Source of the DNA: Herbaspirillum autotrophicum
Lineage (GTDB): Bacteria; Pseudomonadota; Gammaproteobacteria; Burkholderiales; Burkholderiaceae_D
Assembly: GCF_001189915.1 (NCBI RefSeq)
Contig: NZ_LFLS01000005.1
Location: 62,001 to 126,000 of the forward strand
Length of the DNA: 64,000 bases
Reading direction: 5' to 3'
Positions 53,119 through 63,000 of this stretch are shown one piece after another. The notes beneath the pieces were generated by a model. That model did no database searches and had not been told where the DNA came from. It saw nothing but the letters and a program-made list of their open reading frames with translations. Position numbers and translations under genes: made by a program. Position 1 is the stretch's first letter. Every line of letters begins with the position of its first letter.

Positions 53119-53853
53119 ATGCCTTACGCGCAAGCCAATTACGATTTCACCGATTGTGTGGCGGTCGTCACCGGCGGCAATGGCGGCATCGGTGCCGCGA
53201 TCAGCGCCATGCTGACGCAAGCCGGCGCCACCGTGGTGTGCTGGGATCTGCAAACCGCCGCCGACTCGCCTTATCGTCAAGACAGTGTCGACGTCACCGA
53301 TCTGCAATCGGTCGAAGCTGCCACCGGCAGATTGCTGGCCAGCGACGGCCATATCGATTTTCTGATCAACAACGCCGGCTTTTCCGGCCCTACCGTGGCA
53401 CTCGATGCATACGATCCGGCGCAATGGCAGCGCATCGTCGACGTCAATCTGACGGGCGTGTTCCATACCTGTCGCAGCGTGGTACCTGCCATGCGCGCCG
53501 CCGGCCAGGGCCGGATCATCAATGTCGCTTCGCTGGCCGGCAAGGAAGGTACGCCCAACGCTTCGGCATACAGCGCGTCCAAGGCCGGCGTACTGGCACT
53601 GACCAAATCGCTCGGCAAGGAACTGGCCGATACCGGCATTCTGGTCAATGCACTGGCACCGGCCGCCGTCAACACTACATTGCTGGAACAGATGACGCCG
53701 GAACACGTCGCCACCATGATCGCCAAGAGCCCGATGAAACGCCTCGGCGATGTCGAAGAAGTGGCGCGCATGGTGCTGTGGCTGTGTTCCGGTTCGTGCA
53801 CCTTCAACACCGGCGCAGTATTCGACCTGTCCGGAGGCCGCGCCACTTATTAA
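53119..53853 (+). CDS. SDR family NAD(P)-dependent oxidoreductase 1
   Basis: The 244-residue short-chain dehydrogenase has the nucleotide-binding VTGGNGGIGAAI, an acidic residue after strand 2 (CWDLQTA, favouring NAD), NNAGFSG, catalytic Ser in NVASLAG and YSASKAG (Tyr-x-x-x-Lys). It is 3 bases downstream of the cupin gene and presumably oxidises or reduces an intermediate of the same pathway. Substrate unknown. Confidence 0.93.
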   Translation: MPYAQANYDFTDCVAVVTGGNGGIGAAISAMLTQAGATVVCWDLQTAADSPYRQDSVDVTDLQSVEAATGRLLASDGHIDFLINNAGFSGPTVALDAYDPAQWQRIVDVNLTGVFHTCRSVVPAMRAAGQGRIINVASLAGKEGTPNASAYSASKAGVLALTKSLGKELADTGILVNALAPAAVNTTLLEQMTPEHVATMIAKSPMKRLGDVEEVARMVLWLCSGSCTFNTGAVFDLSGGRATY

Positions 53854-53963
53854 GCAATCCTGCCTGCCGTCACAGTAACGGCGGCTCAGCATATTTCTAG
53901 TACTACGGCGACGACTGACCTGATGCCCTGTCAGCCGCCGCTGCGCCACTCATCGGAGACAAC

Positions 53964-55247
53964 ATGGAAGCCCCCAAAAGCAACAAGATAAAACGGATTC
54001 AGTGGATTGCACTGACATTCCTGATGCTCGCCGGCATCGTCAATTACCTCGATCGCAGCACGCTGTCGATCGCCAATCATTCGGTCAGTCAGGAACTCGG
54101 CTTGAGCGCCTCGGAGATGGGCTTGCTGTTGTCGGCCTTCTCACTCGCCTACGCCTTCTCGCAATTGCCAATCGGCGCCTTGCTCGACAAATTCGGGGCC
54201 CGCGCCATGCTCGGCGTCGGCATGCTGGTCTGGTCGGTGGCGCAACTGGCCGGTGGCTTCGTGACTACGTTGCACCAATTCCTGGTAGCGCGCGTGTTCC
54301 TCGGCCTCGGTGAAGCGCCGCAATTTCCGGCCGGCGCCAAGGTCGTCAGTGAATGGTTCGCGGTGCGTGAACGCGGCGGGCCGACCGGCATTTTCGTCGC
54401 CTCCTCGACCATCGGCCCGGCGCTGGCGCCACCGATCCTGACCGTGCTGATGCTGTCGTTCGGCTGGCGCATGATGTTCGTGATCATGGGTGCGCTCGGT
54501 ATTGCCGTGGCGGTCGGCTGGTACATTTTCTACCGTAACCGCAATGAAGTGGAACTGACGCCATCCGAAGTGCTGTATCTGGCCGATGGCAATGACAACG
54601 ATCCGAACGCCAACGCCAAGCTGACGCTGGCCGAATGGAAAAGCCTGTTCACCTATCGCACCACCTGGGGCATGCTGTTCGGCTTCATGGGCGTGATCTA
54701 CATGGTGTGGCTGTATCTGACCTGGTTGCCGGCCTATCTGGAGCATGAACGTCACCTGAGCATCGCCCGCACCGGCTGGGTGGTTACCATTCCGTACATC
54801 TTCGGCACGCTGGGCATGCTCAGCAGCGGCTATATCGCCGATGGTCTGATGAAGCGCGGCATGGCCCCGATCCTCAGCCGCAAATGGCCCATCTGCGTCG
54901 GCCTGATCGGCGCCGCCTGCTTTACCGTGCCGGCGGCTTACACTCCCAGCACCGTGATGGCAGTGGTCTACATCTCGCTGGCGATGGCCTTCGTCAACAT
55001 GGCCAGCGGTGGTGCCTGGGCACTGGTCAGTGTCGCCATTCCGCGACGTCTGGTGGCATCACTGGGCAGCTTGCAGAACTTCGGCGGCTATCTCGGCGGT
55101 TCGCTGGCACCAGTGATTACCGGTGTGGTGGTGGATAAAACCCATTCGTTCATCAACGCGCTGCTGATCAGTGCCGCGGTCGCATTTGCCGCTGCACTGA
55201 TTTACATGTTCGTGGTGGACAAACCAATCGAAGCCAAGACTTCATAA
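53964..55247 (+). CDS. MFS transporter, ACS (anion:cation symporter) family
   Basis: The 427-residue protein has 12 predicted TM helices. NYLDRSTLSIANHSVSQELGLSASEMGLLLSAFSLAYAFSQLP and VFLGLGEAPQFPAGAKVVSEWF are typical of the ACS branch (hexuronate, glucarate, phthalate and hydroxyphenylacetate permeases). It probably imports the organic-acid substrate of the cluster. It is 110 bases downstream of SDR1. Confidence 0.93.
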   Translation: MEAPKSNKIKRIQWIALTFLMLAGIVNYLDRSTLSIANHSVSQELGLSASEMGLLLSAFSLAYAFSQLPIGALLDKFGARAMLGVGMLVWSVAQLAGGFVTTLHQFLVARVFLGLGEAPQFPAGAKVVSEWFAVRERGGPTGIFVASSTIGPALAPPILTVLMLSFGWRMMFVIMGALGIAVAVGWYIFYRNRNEVELTPSEVLYLADGNDNDPNANAKLTLAEWKSLFTYRTTWGMLFGFMGVIYMVWLYLTWLPAYLEHERHLSIARTGWVVTIPYIFGTLGMLSSGYIADGLMKRGMAPILSRKWPICVGLIGAACFTVPAAYTPSTVMAVVYISLAMAFVNMASGGAWALVSVAIPRRLVASLGSLQNFGGYLGGSLAPVITGVVVDKTHSFINALLISAAVAFAAALIYMFVVDKPIEAKTS

Positions 55248-55315
55248 ACTGACGCTGTTGCAGCATCAATGCGACGGCATGCATCGCGTGCCGTCGCCAC
55301 CGACAAGGATTCAAG

Positions 55316-56041
55316 ATGACATTTTCCGCAACTATTTTCACAGGCAAGACCGCGCTGGTCACCGGCGGCACCCAAGGCATCGGCGGCGCCGTAGCGCGGC
55401 AGCTGGCAAGCATGGGCGCTACCGTCACCGCTGCCGGCATGCGTCCGTTTGCCGATGACGAATTCGCCGGCACCAACGTCGCGCTGGCCGAACTCAACGT
55501 CGCCTCGCAAGACAGCGTCAATGCCCTGATGGCCGGCTTCAAGACGCTCGACATCGTGGTCAACTGCGCCGGTATCATCAAGCGCGGTGCCGAACACGAA
55601 GTCGATGTGTTCGAACAAGTGATCGCCGTCAACCTGACCGGCACCATGCGCATTTGCAGCGCCGCCCGGCCGCTGCTCAAAGCCAATGGCGGCAGCATCG
55701 TCAATCTGGCGTCGATGCTGAGCTTCTTCGGCGGTGGCCTGGTACCGGGTTACAGCGCCAGCAAAGGCGGGATTGCGCAACTGACCAAATCGCTGGCGAT
55801 TGCCTATGCCGCCGACGGCATTCGCGTCAATGCCGTCGCCCCGGGCTGGATTGCCACACCGCTGACGCAAGCGTTGCAAGATGACGCCAGCCGCGCCGGG
55901 CCAATCCTGCAACGCACACCACTGGGACGCTGGGGCTTGCCGCAGGATATCGCCAATGTGGCCGCCTTTCTCTGTACCCCGGCCGCATCGTTCATGACCG
56001 GCACCATCGTGCCGGTCGACGGCGGCTATATGGTTACCTGA
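55316..56041 (+). CDS. SDR family NAD(P)-dependent oxidoreductase 2
   Basis: The 241-residue protein has VTGGTQGIGGAVARQL, NCAGIIKRG, Ser in NLASMLSFF and YSASKGG. After strand 2 it reads AAGMRPF, without the acidic residue of SDR1, so cofactor preference may differ. The end is VPVDGGYMVT. It lies 68 bases after the MFS gene; together they look like one catabolic operon with the cupin. Confidence 0.93.
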   Translation: MTFSATIFTGKTALVTGGTQGIGGAVARQLASMGATVTAAGMRPFADDEFAGTNVALAELNVASQDSVNALMAGFKTLDIVVNCAGIIKRGAEHEVDVFEQVIAVNLTGTMRICSAARPLLKANGGSIVNLASMLSFFGGGLVPGYSASKGGIAQLTKSLAIAYAADGIRVNAVAPGWIATPLTQALQDDASRAGPILQRTPLGRWGLPQDIANVAAFLCTPAASFMTGTIVPVDGGYMVT

Positions 56042-56065
56042 ATGGTCACCTGCGTGATCACCTGA
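56030..56065 (+). repeat. Three imperfect 12-bp tandem repeats over the SDR2 stop codon
   Basis: ATGGTTACCTGA, ATGGTCACCTGC and GTGATCACCTGA run in tandem; the first includes the stop codon. The copies differ by one to three bases. This may be slipped-strand duplication or a regulator site before the IclR gene. Confidence 0.6.
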
Positions 56066-56107
56066 AACCCCTGCCCCGGCAACTGCAAAGCGGCCGGGGC
56101 GACACGC

Positions 56108-56113
56108 TATAAT
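56108..56113 (+). promoter_or_regulatory. Possible -10 element of the IclR gene
   Basis: TATAAT lies 11 bases before the ATG at 56124 and overlaps the earlier in-frame ATG at 56112. No convincing -35 or Shine-Dalgarno sequence was found; if used, the transcript would be nearly leaderless. Confidence 0.3.
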
Positions 56114-56123
56114 GCGGCCCACC

Positions 56124-56927
56124 ATGCCGAAAACCGATACCCACGCCGCTGCCGACGACAATCCGAAAATAGCCGGCACCGCCGCGTTCTCGAAATTCAT
56201 CGCCGTGCTGCAATTGATCGCCGATCAGCAGCAACCGCTGAACATTGCCCAGCTGAGCACGCTGAGCGGCTACCCGCGCTCCACCGTGTACCGGATTCTG
56301 GCGGCGCTGATGGCGGAAGGCATGGTGCTGGAAAATCCGCGCACCAAGAATTTCGAACTGGGACCACGGCTGATCAATCTGGCCAGCAAGTCGTGGGAAA
56401 AATCCGATATCCGCAGCGCCGCCATCGATGCCCTGAAAGGCCTGCGCGACATTACCCGCGAAACGGTCCACCTGGCAGTACCCAGCGATACCGGCATGGT
56501 CTACATCGAAAAACTGGAAAGCCCGCAAGCGGTGCGCATGACCTCACGCATCGGCACGCGCGTAACCTTGTATTCCAGCGCCGTCGGCAAGGCTTATCTG
56601 GCGGCACTCGACGACACCCGCTGCAGCAAACTGATGCGCTCCATCAAGATGCAGCGTTTCACCGAACACACCATCACCGACCCCGACGTCTTGCGCGCAG
56701 AAATAGAAGCCACCCGCAAGCGCGGCTATGCCGAAGACCGCGAAGAAAACGAACCGCAGATATTCTGCGTCGGCAGCGCCATCCTCGACCGCGACGGCGA
56801 ACCGGTCGGCTGCATCAGCATCAGCATTCCGCTGTTCCGCAAGCAAAAGAAAATGCAGGAAACCTACATCACGCCGTTGCTGGCAACTTGCCAGGAAATA
56901 TCACGCAAGCTGAGCGGGCCGTTCTGA
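56124..56927 (+). CDS. IclR-family transcriptional regulator
   Basis: The 267-residue protein has an N-terminal winged helix (FSKFIAVLQLIADQQQPLNIAQLSTLSGYPRSTVYRILAALMAEGMV) and a C-terminal IclR effector domain (ETVHLAVPSDTGMVYIEKLES; YSSAVGKAYLAAL; GCISISIPL). It probably controls the cupin-SDR-MFS-SDR genes upstream on the same strand. ATG 56124 is preferred; ATG 56112 is also possible. Confidence 0.93.
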   Translation: MPKTDTHAAADDNPKIAGTAAFSKFIAVLQLIADQQQPLNIAQLSTLSGYPRSTVYRILAALMAEGMVLENPRTKNFELGPRLINLASKSWEKSDIRSAAIDALKGLRDITRETVHLAVPSDTGMVYIEKLESPQAVRMTSRIGTRVTLYSSAVGKAYLAALDDTRCSKLMRSIKMQRFTEHTITDPDVLRAEIEATRKRGYAEDREENEPQIFCVGSAILDRDGEPVGCISISIPLFRKQKKMQETYITPLLATCQEISRKLSGPF

Positions 56928-57096
56928 AACTGATCACAGAAAAAATTTTGAATTAAAAGCAAAATAAATCCATGAAGTTCATTCGAATTAAATGAATATA
57001 TTTGGAGAATTTTTGTTTTTCGGAATACCCCTATATATTCAATTTCTCTGAATTTATATAGTTGCGCCTGATCAATCATTTCGTTGGCGCCACCGT
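56928..57096 (+). promoter_or_regulatory. AT-rich region upstream of the CdiA-like gene
   Basis: These 169 bases are markedly AT-rich compared with the surroundings and contain no gene. They presumably hold the exoprotein promoter; no pair of -35/-10 elements stands out, and no good Shine-Dalgarno sequence precedes the ATG. Confidence 0.4.
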
Positions 57097-60000
57097 ATGA
57101 ACAGATATTTGTATCGCATCGTTTTCAACAAGAAAACCGGGGCATACACCGCCGTTGCCGAACTCACCAGCGTGCACGGCAAAAGCGCATCCGCCTGCAT
57201 GTGCAGTAACATCCAGCCGGTACTCGCGATGGTCCGGCCGGCATTCACGCTGCGTCGCGCCGGTCTCGCCCTTGGCATTGTTGCGCTGTGCGGCAACCTG
57301 ACCAGTGCCAACGCGCAAATCGTCGCCTATCGCCAGGCTCCCGGCAATCAGCAAGCCACAATTCTGCAAACCGGCAACGGCGTGCCGCTGGTCAATATTC
57401 AAACACCGAATGCCCAAGGCGTATCGCGCAACGTCTACAGCCAGTTCGACGTCGACAGCAAAGGCGTGATCCTCAACAATGCCCGCAACAGCGCGCTCAC
57501 CCGGCTTGGTGGTTGGGTGGCAGGCAATCCATGGCTCGCCACCGGCGCTGCGCGCGTGATCGTCAACGAAATCAATTCCAGCAACCCCAGTTATCTGCGC
57601 GGTTATGTGGAGGTCGCCGGCAAGCGTGCCGATGTCGTGATCGCCAATCCTTCAGGTCTGTTCGTCGGCAATGCCGGTTTCTTCAATGCCGCCTGCGCGG
57701 CCTTGACTACCGCGAATCCGGTACCGGGAGGAGGCAACCTCGATGCCTATCGTGTCAGCGGCGGTGTCGTCACCATCGATAAAAACGGTCTTGATCTCAC
57801 CTCTACCGATTACGCCGCCATCATGGCGCGCGCTGTGCGCGTCAATGCGTCAATCTGGGCCAAACACCTGAAAGTCACTACCGGGGTCAATGACGTCTCT
57901 GCCGACCACAGTGTCGTGACGCCGCCCGCCGGCGCGAAGGAAACCGCAGATCCGGCACCGGGCTTTGCCATTGATGTCGCTCAACTGGGTGGCATGTATG
58001 CCGGCAAGATCTTTCTGGTCGGCACCGAGCATGGCGTCGGCATGCGCAATGCCGGCACCATCGGCGCCGTCGGCGGCGACCTGATCATCACCGGCGACGG
58101 TCATCTGGAAAACAAAGGCAAACTGCTGGCTGACAAGACACTGGATGCTACAGCGACATCGATCGACAACCAGGCCGGCGCTCAGATCCTCGCGGCCAAC
58201 AACAAGTTGCGTGCCACCGACAGCCCCGGCCTGACCAATCGCGGCCTGATCGATGGCGCCACGACCTTGATCGAGAGCCCGGTCATCAATAACCTCGGCA
58301 GCGGCCGCATCTATGGCGACCATCTGGCCGCGACCGGCAATACGCTCAACAACATGGCCGAGACCATCAACGGTGTTACGAAAGCGCCGGTCATTGCAGC
58401 ACGCGAGCGCATGGACCTCGGTGTCGCTGCCATCAACAACCGCGACCATGCGCTGCTCTACAGCGCCGGCGACCTGTTCACCGGCAATGCGCTCGACAGC
58501 GATCATCAGGCCACCGGCATGGGGGCGGTGATCAACAACGACAGTGCCACCATTGCTGCGGATGGCAACGGCACCCTCAATCACAAGATCGTCAATAACC
58601 GCAATATCCATTTGCAAACGACCACCGAACATTACCCCGGTCGCCGCATCGTGCAGTTCCGCCTCAACGGTTCTCCCGACAAAATCGACGGCAGCAATGT
58701 GCGCCTGGTCAACCGTGGCAGCGGCCAGACGCTGGCCGTGACCGACTGGGAACGGATGGGCGATGAAGACAATTTCCGGCTGGTGCTGCCATCATCTGCC
58801 TATCCGTTTGCGCGCTTCGGCGCGACCTTCCAGCGGCTGGCCTATACCGCCAGCTACAGCGCCGGCGGCAACGACTACGGCGGCGTTGAGGTTTTCTATC
58901 CCGAAGTCTACGGCTATCAGCCCACCGATCCGATCTGGCAACGCATGGGCGTGACGGCACCGGCATCCGACACGCTGCTTGGCCCGGCGCCAGCCGAAGA
59001 ACGATGCGCGGAAGGACGCTGTTATCTTCAGCTCACCGGCACACTACAGGAATATCGCGCCTGGAAAACCGCCTACGACCAGCAACAAGCCAGCTACGAA
59101 GCGCTTAACAGCGCCATCAATGCCTTCAACCGCAATCTGATGGGGCGCATGGTTGGTGAATGGACCATTTATGACGGCACCGAACAGATCGCCCGCACCA
59201 AGGTATTGCGCAGCGACCCGGCCATGATCAACATTGGCGGCAACGTGCACTTCAACAGCGAAGCCGTCAACAACGCCAACAGCCAGATCATCGCTGGCGG
59301 CGACGCCAGCGGCAACCACGTAACGGGTACCAGACCGGCCAACACCGGCCTTGCCGGCAGCCATATCGTCACCACCACGGGGCGGGCGTTATACACCTAC
59401 ATCAAAAGCCACCGCACCAGAGCCGACGACCGCCGCTACGACAGCCGCCCCTATGAAGGCCAATCGGTACACACCCGTTTCATGCTGGATATCACGCCCA
59501 AGGACGTCAACCCTGCACAGGCAGACAAGACCCTGAGCAGTTCGCCGGCGGCGGCTCCGGACATGGTGGTGCGCACCAGCACTCCTGACACCAGCCAGTC
59601 TGACAGCGCACTGCACCGCCCCGGCAATCAACGCTACCTGATCGCCACCGATCCGCAGTTCGCCAACTACCGCGACTGGCTCAGCGCCGACTATATGCTG
59701 ACCCGCCTGGGCCAGGACCCCGGGCAATCGCTGAAACGCATTGGCGATGGTTTTCATGAACAGCAACTGGTGCAGCAACAGATCCAAAAAGCCATCGGCC
59801 AGCGCTATGCGGGCAACCACACCAATAACGAAGCGCAATTCCAGGCCTTGATGAACGCTGGCGTACAAATGGCGCAGACCTTTGAGTTCCAGCTGGGTGT
59901 CGCACTTTCCGCAGAGCAGATGGCAAGGTTGACCAGTGACATGGTATGGCTGGTCAAACAAACCATTGTGCTGACTGACGGCACGCAAGAAGAGGTGCTG

Positions 60001-63000
60001 GTGCCACAAGTCTACCTGCTCGCCAACCGCATGCAAGTTACCGGCGAAGGCACGCTGATGGCCGCCAACAACCTGCAATTCCAGACTGCCGGTGACATCC
60101 TCAACAGCGGCACGATTGCCGCCAAACATACCGTCGCCCTCAGTGGCAACAACATCAACAATCCCGGTGGACGCATCAGCGGCACCGATACTTTGTTGCA
60201 TGCCCGCAACGACATCAACAACCCGGGTGGCACGCTCGACGCCGTCAACAGTGTCCGCGCCAGCGCCGGGCGTGACATCCTGCATCGCAGCACCACGGTC
60301 GACACCGCCAATGCCACTACCAGCGGCACCAACATCGACAGCGTCGCGCAAGTCAACGCCACCGGTGCCGGCGGCATGGTCACGCAAACAGCTGGCCGCG
60401 ACTTCAGCGCCGATGCTGCCAACATCAGCGGCGATACCATTGCGCTGGTTGCCAGACGCGACCTCAGGCTGGGCACCGTACGCGAAAAGAGCCACGAACA
60501 AATCCAGTGGGATAAAAACGATCAGGGCAGCCGCTTCGCACAACTGCTTGGCATCGTCCGCAACCATACCGAAGTAAGCCACGACAACGCCATCGGCAGC
60601 TTCATCACCGGCCAGCACATCAGCGCCCTCGCCGGTCGCAACCTCACCAGCCGCGCCGCCACAGTGAACGCCGGGCAGGCGCTTGACGCCAGCGCCGGCA
60701 ACCATCTTGCGATATCCACTGATACCAGCAGCGCGTCGGCACGCGACCGACACAGTCATACCGGATCGGGCGGCTGGTTCGCCGATAAAACCATCAGCAC
60801 CGACGATGCCAGCAGCCGCACCCTGCATCAGGGCAGTACCTTGTCCGGCGATACGGTAGCACTCGGCGCCGGCGGCAATCTTGACATTACCGGCAGTGAC
60901 GTCGTCTCCAGCCACGGCACGCAAGTCGTGGCACAAGGCAATGTCAACATCAATGCCGCCACCGATATCCGCAGCAGCCGCAATGACCGCACCGAAACCA
61001 CTGATGGCATGTTCGACAGCGGCTTTGGCGTGACCGTCGGTACCAAGGAACAGGGCCGCCTGGAGGACAACAAGCGCAGCATTGCAGCCGCAGCGACGGT
61101 CGGGAGTATCGATGGCAAGGTCAGCATCAGCGCCGGCAACAGGTATACGCAAACCGGCAGCAATGTACTGGCGCCCAAAGGTGATATCGCCATCAGTGGC
61201 AGGCAAGCCGACATCCTCGCTGCGCGAAACACCAGCGACACCATCACCGAACACCGCTATCAGCAAAGCGGCGTGACGGTGGCTGCCACCGGCGCCGTGA
61301 TTGCTGCGCTGCAAGCAGTGCAGCAAATGGATGAAGCATCCGGCAAAACCAAAGACCCGCGCATGAAAGCGCTGGCCGCCGCCACCGCCGGACTGGCGGT
61401 GGCCAATGCTGCGGCATCCCAGGCAGCCGCAGCCGCCAGCGACGAGGGTTCTTCCGGTATCGGTTTGGCCATTACCGCAGGTGGCAGCGAAAACAAGACC
61501 ACCACCGAACAACGCAGCAGCTTCCAGCAAGGATCAACCATTGCTGCGGGTGGCAACGCCAGCATCGCTGCCTTCGGCGACAAAGATAACAGCGACATCA
61601 CGATACAGGCCAGCAAAGTCAGCGCCGGCAACACACTGGCGTTCGATGCCGAACACGACCTCAACATGCTCGGCGGTGAACATACCGACGAACAACGCAG
61701 CAAGCGCTCATCAGCATCCTACGGTGCCGGAGTGGCAATCGAATTCGGCAAGAACGGCGCCGCCTTTGGTGTCACTGCCAACGCTGCCGGCAGTCGCGGC
61801 AAGTCCGATGGCCGTGATGTGGCCCAAGTCATGAGCCATGTGTCCGGCGGACAGCAGGTACAGTTCAATTCGGGCAATGACAGTACCATCGCCGGTGCCC
61901 GGGTAACCGGCAAACAAGTCATCGCCAATGTCGGCAACAACCTCAACATCGCCAGCCGGCAAGACACCAGCACCTACAACAGCAAAGACCAAAGCCTCGG
62001 CGGCAGCGTGACCGTCGGTCTCGGCTTCTCCGGCAGTGCCAATGCCAGCTACAGCAGAGTCAAGGCCGACTTCGCCAGCGTCGACCAGCAATCGGGCATC
62101 GAAGCCGGCGATGACGGCTTCCAGCTCAACGTCAACGGCAACACCGATCTCAAGGGTGGCAAGATTGCCAGTACCGACAAAGCCGTTCGGGATAGTAAAA
62201 ATACGCTCACGACCGACACGCTGACCACCAGCAGCATCGCCAACAAGAGCCAGTTCAGCGCCGAGAGTATCAGCGTTGGCGGCGGCGGTGGCGACTGGTC
62301 CGGCATGGGCGGAGGACTTCCCGGAGCCGGGGGCGGCCTTGGTTTCGACAGCGGCAGCGAGAGCAGTACCACGCATTCCGGCATCAGTGATGCCAGGATC
62401 ACCATCAACGATGCCGCACAACAGGAAAAAACCGGCCAGACCACTGCACAAACCATCGCCGGTCTCGACAAAACCGTTCGTACCGGCAAGGACACCAGCA
62501 ACAGTCTCAACAAGAACTGGGACGGCGAAGAACTGAATCAGGACGTACAGGCGCAAGCGCAGATCACGCAGGCGTTCGGGCAGCAGGCAGCCAAGGCGAT
62601 CGGCGACTATGCGGGCAGGGAGCTGGAATCATTGGAGAAAGCGGCCAAAGCCGCAGAACTGAACGGCGATACCGCGCAAGCGGCACAACTCCATGCCGAA
62701 GCAAAGAACTGGGCTGAAGGAGGAACCTATCGCATCGCTGCCCACGCAGCAGCAGGCGCACTCGGCGGCGGACTGGCCGGCGCATTGGGTGCCACCGCCA
62801 GTGCAGCACTGATGCCAACTATCGCCGGTGAAATCAACAAGCTGGACTTGCCGGAACCGGTCAGGCTAGCGCTTGCAACGGCTGCGGCAGCCGGTGTCGG
62901 CGCGATTGCCGGAGGGGCCAGCGGTGCGGCCGGTGCTTTCAATACGGATGTCAATAACCGGCAGATTCACGAAGACAATAAAGCCAAAGAGAAAACGCTT

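Noticed and set aside
59389-61530. 713-codon open frame antisense to the CdiA-like gene
   Set aside because: The sense strand has clear FHA/CdiA domain features over the same region, and the antisense protein is low-complexity Ala/Gly/Val.
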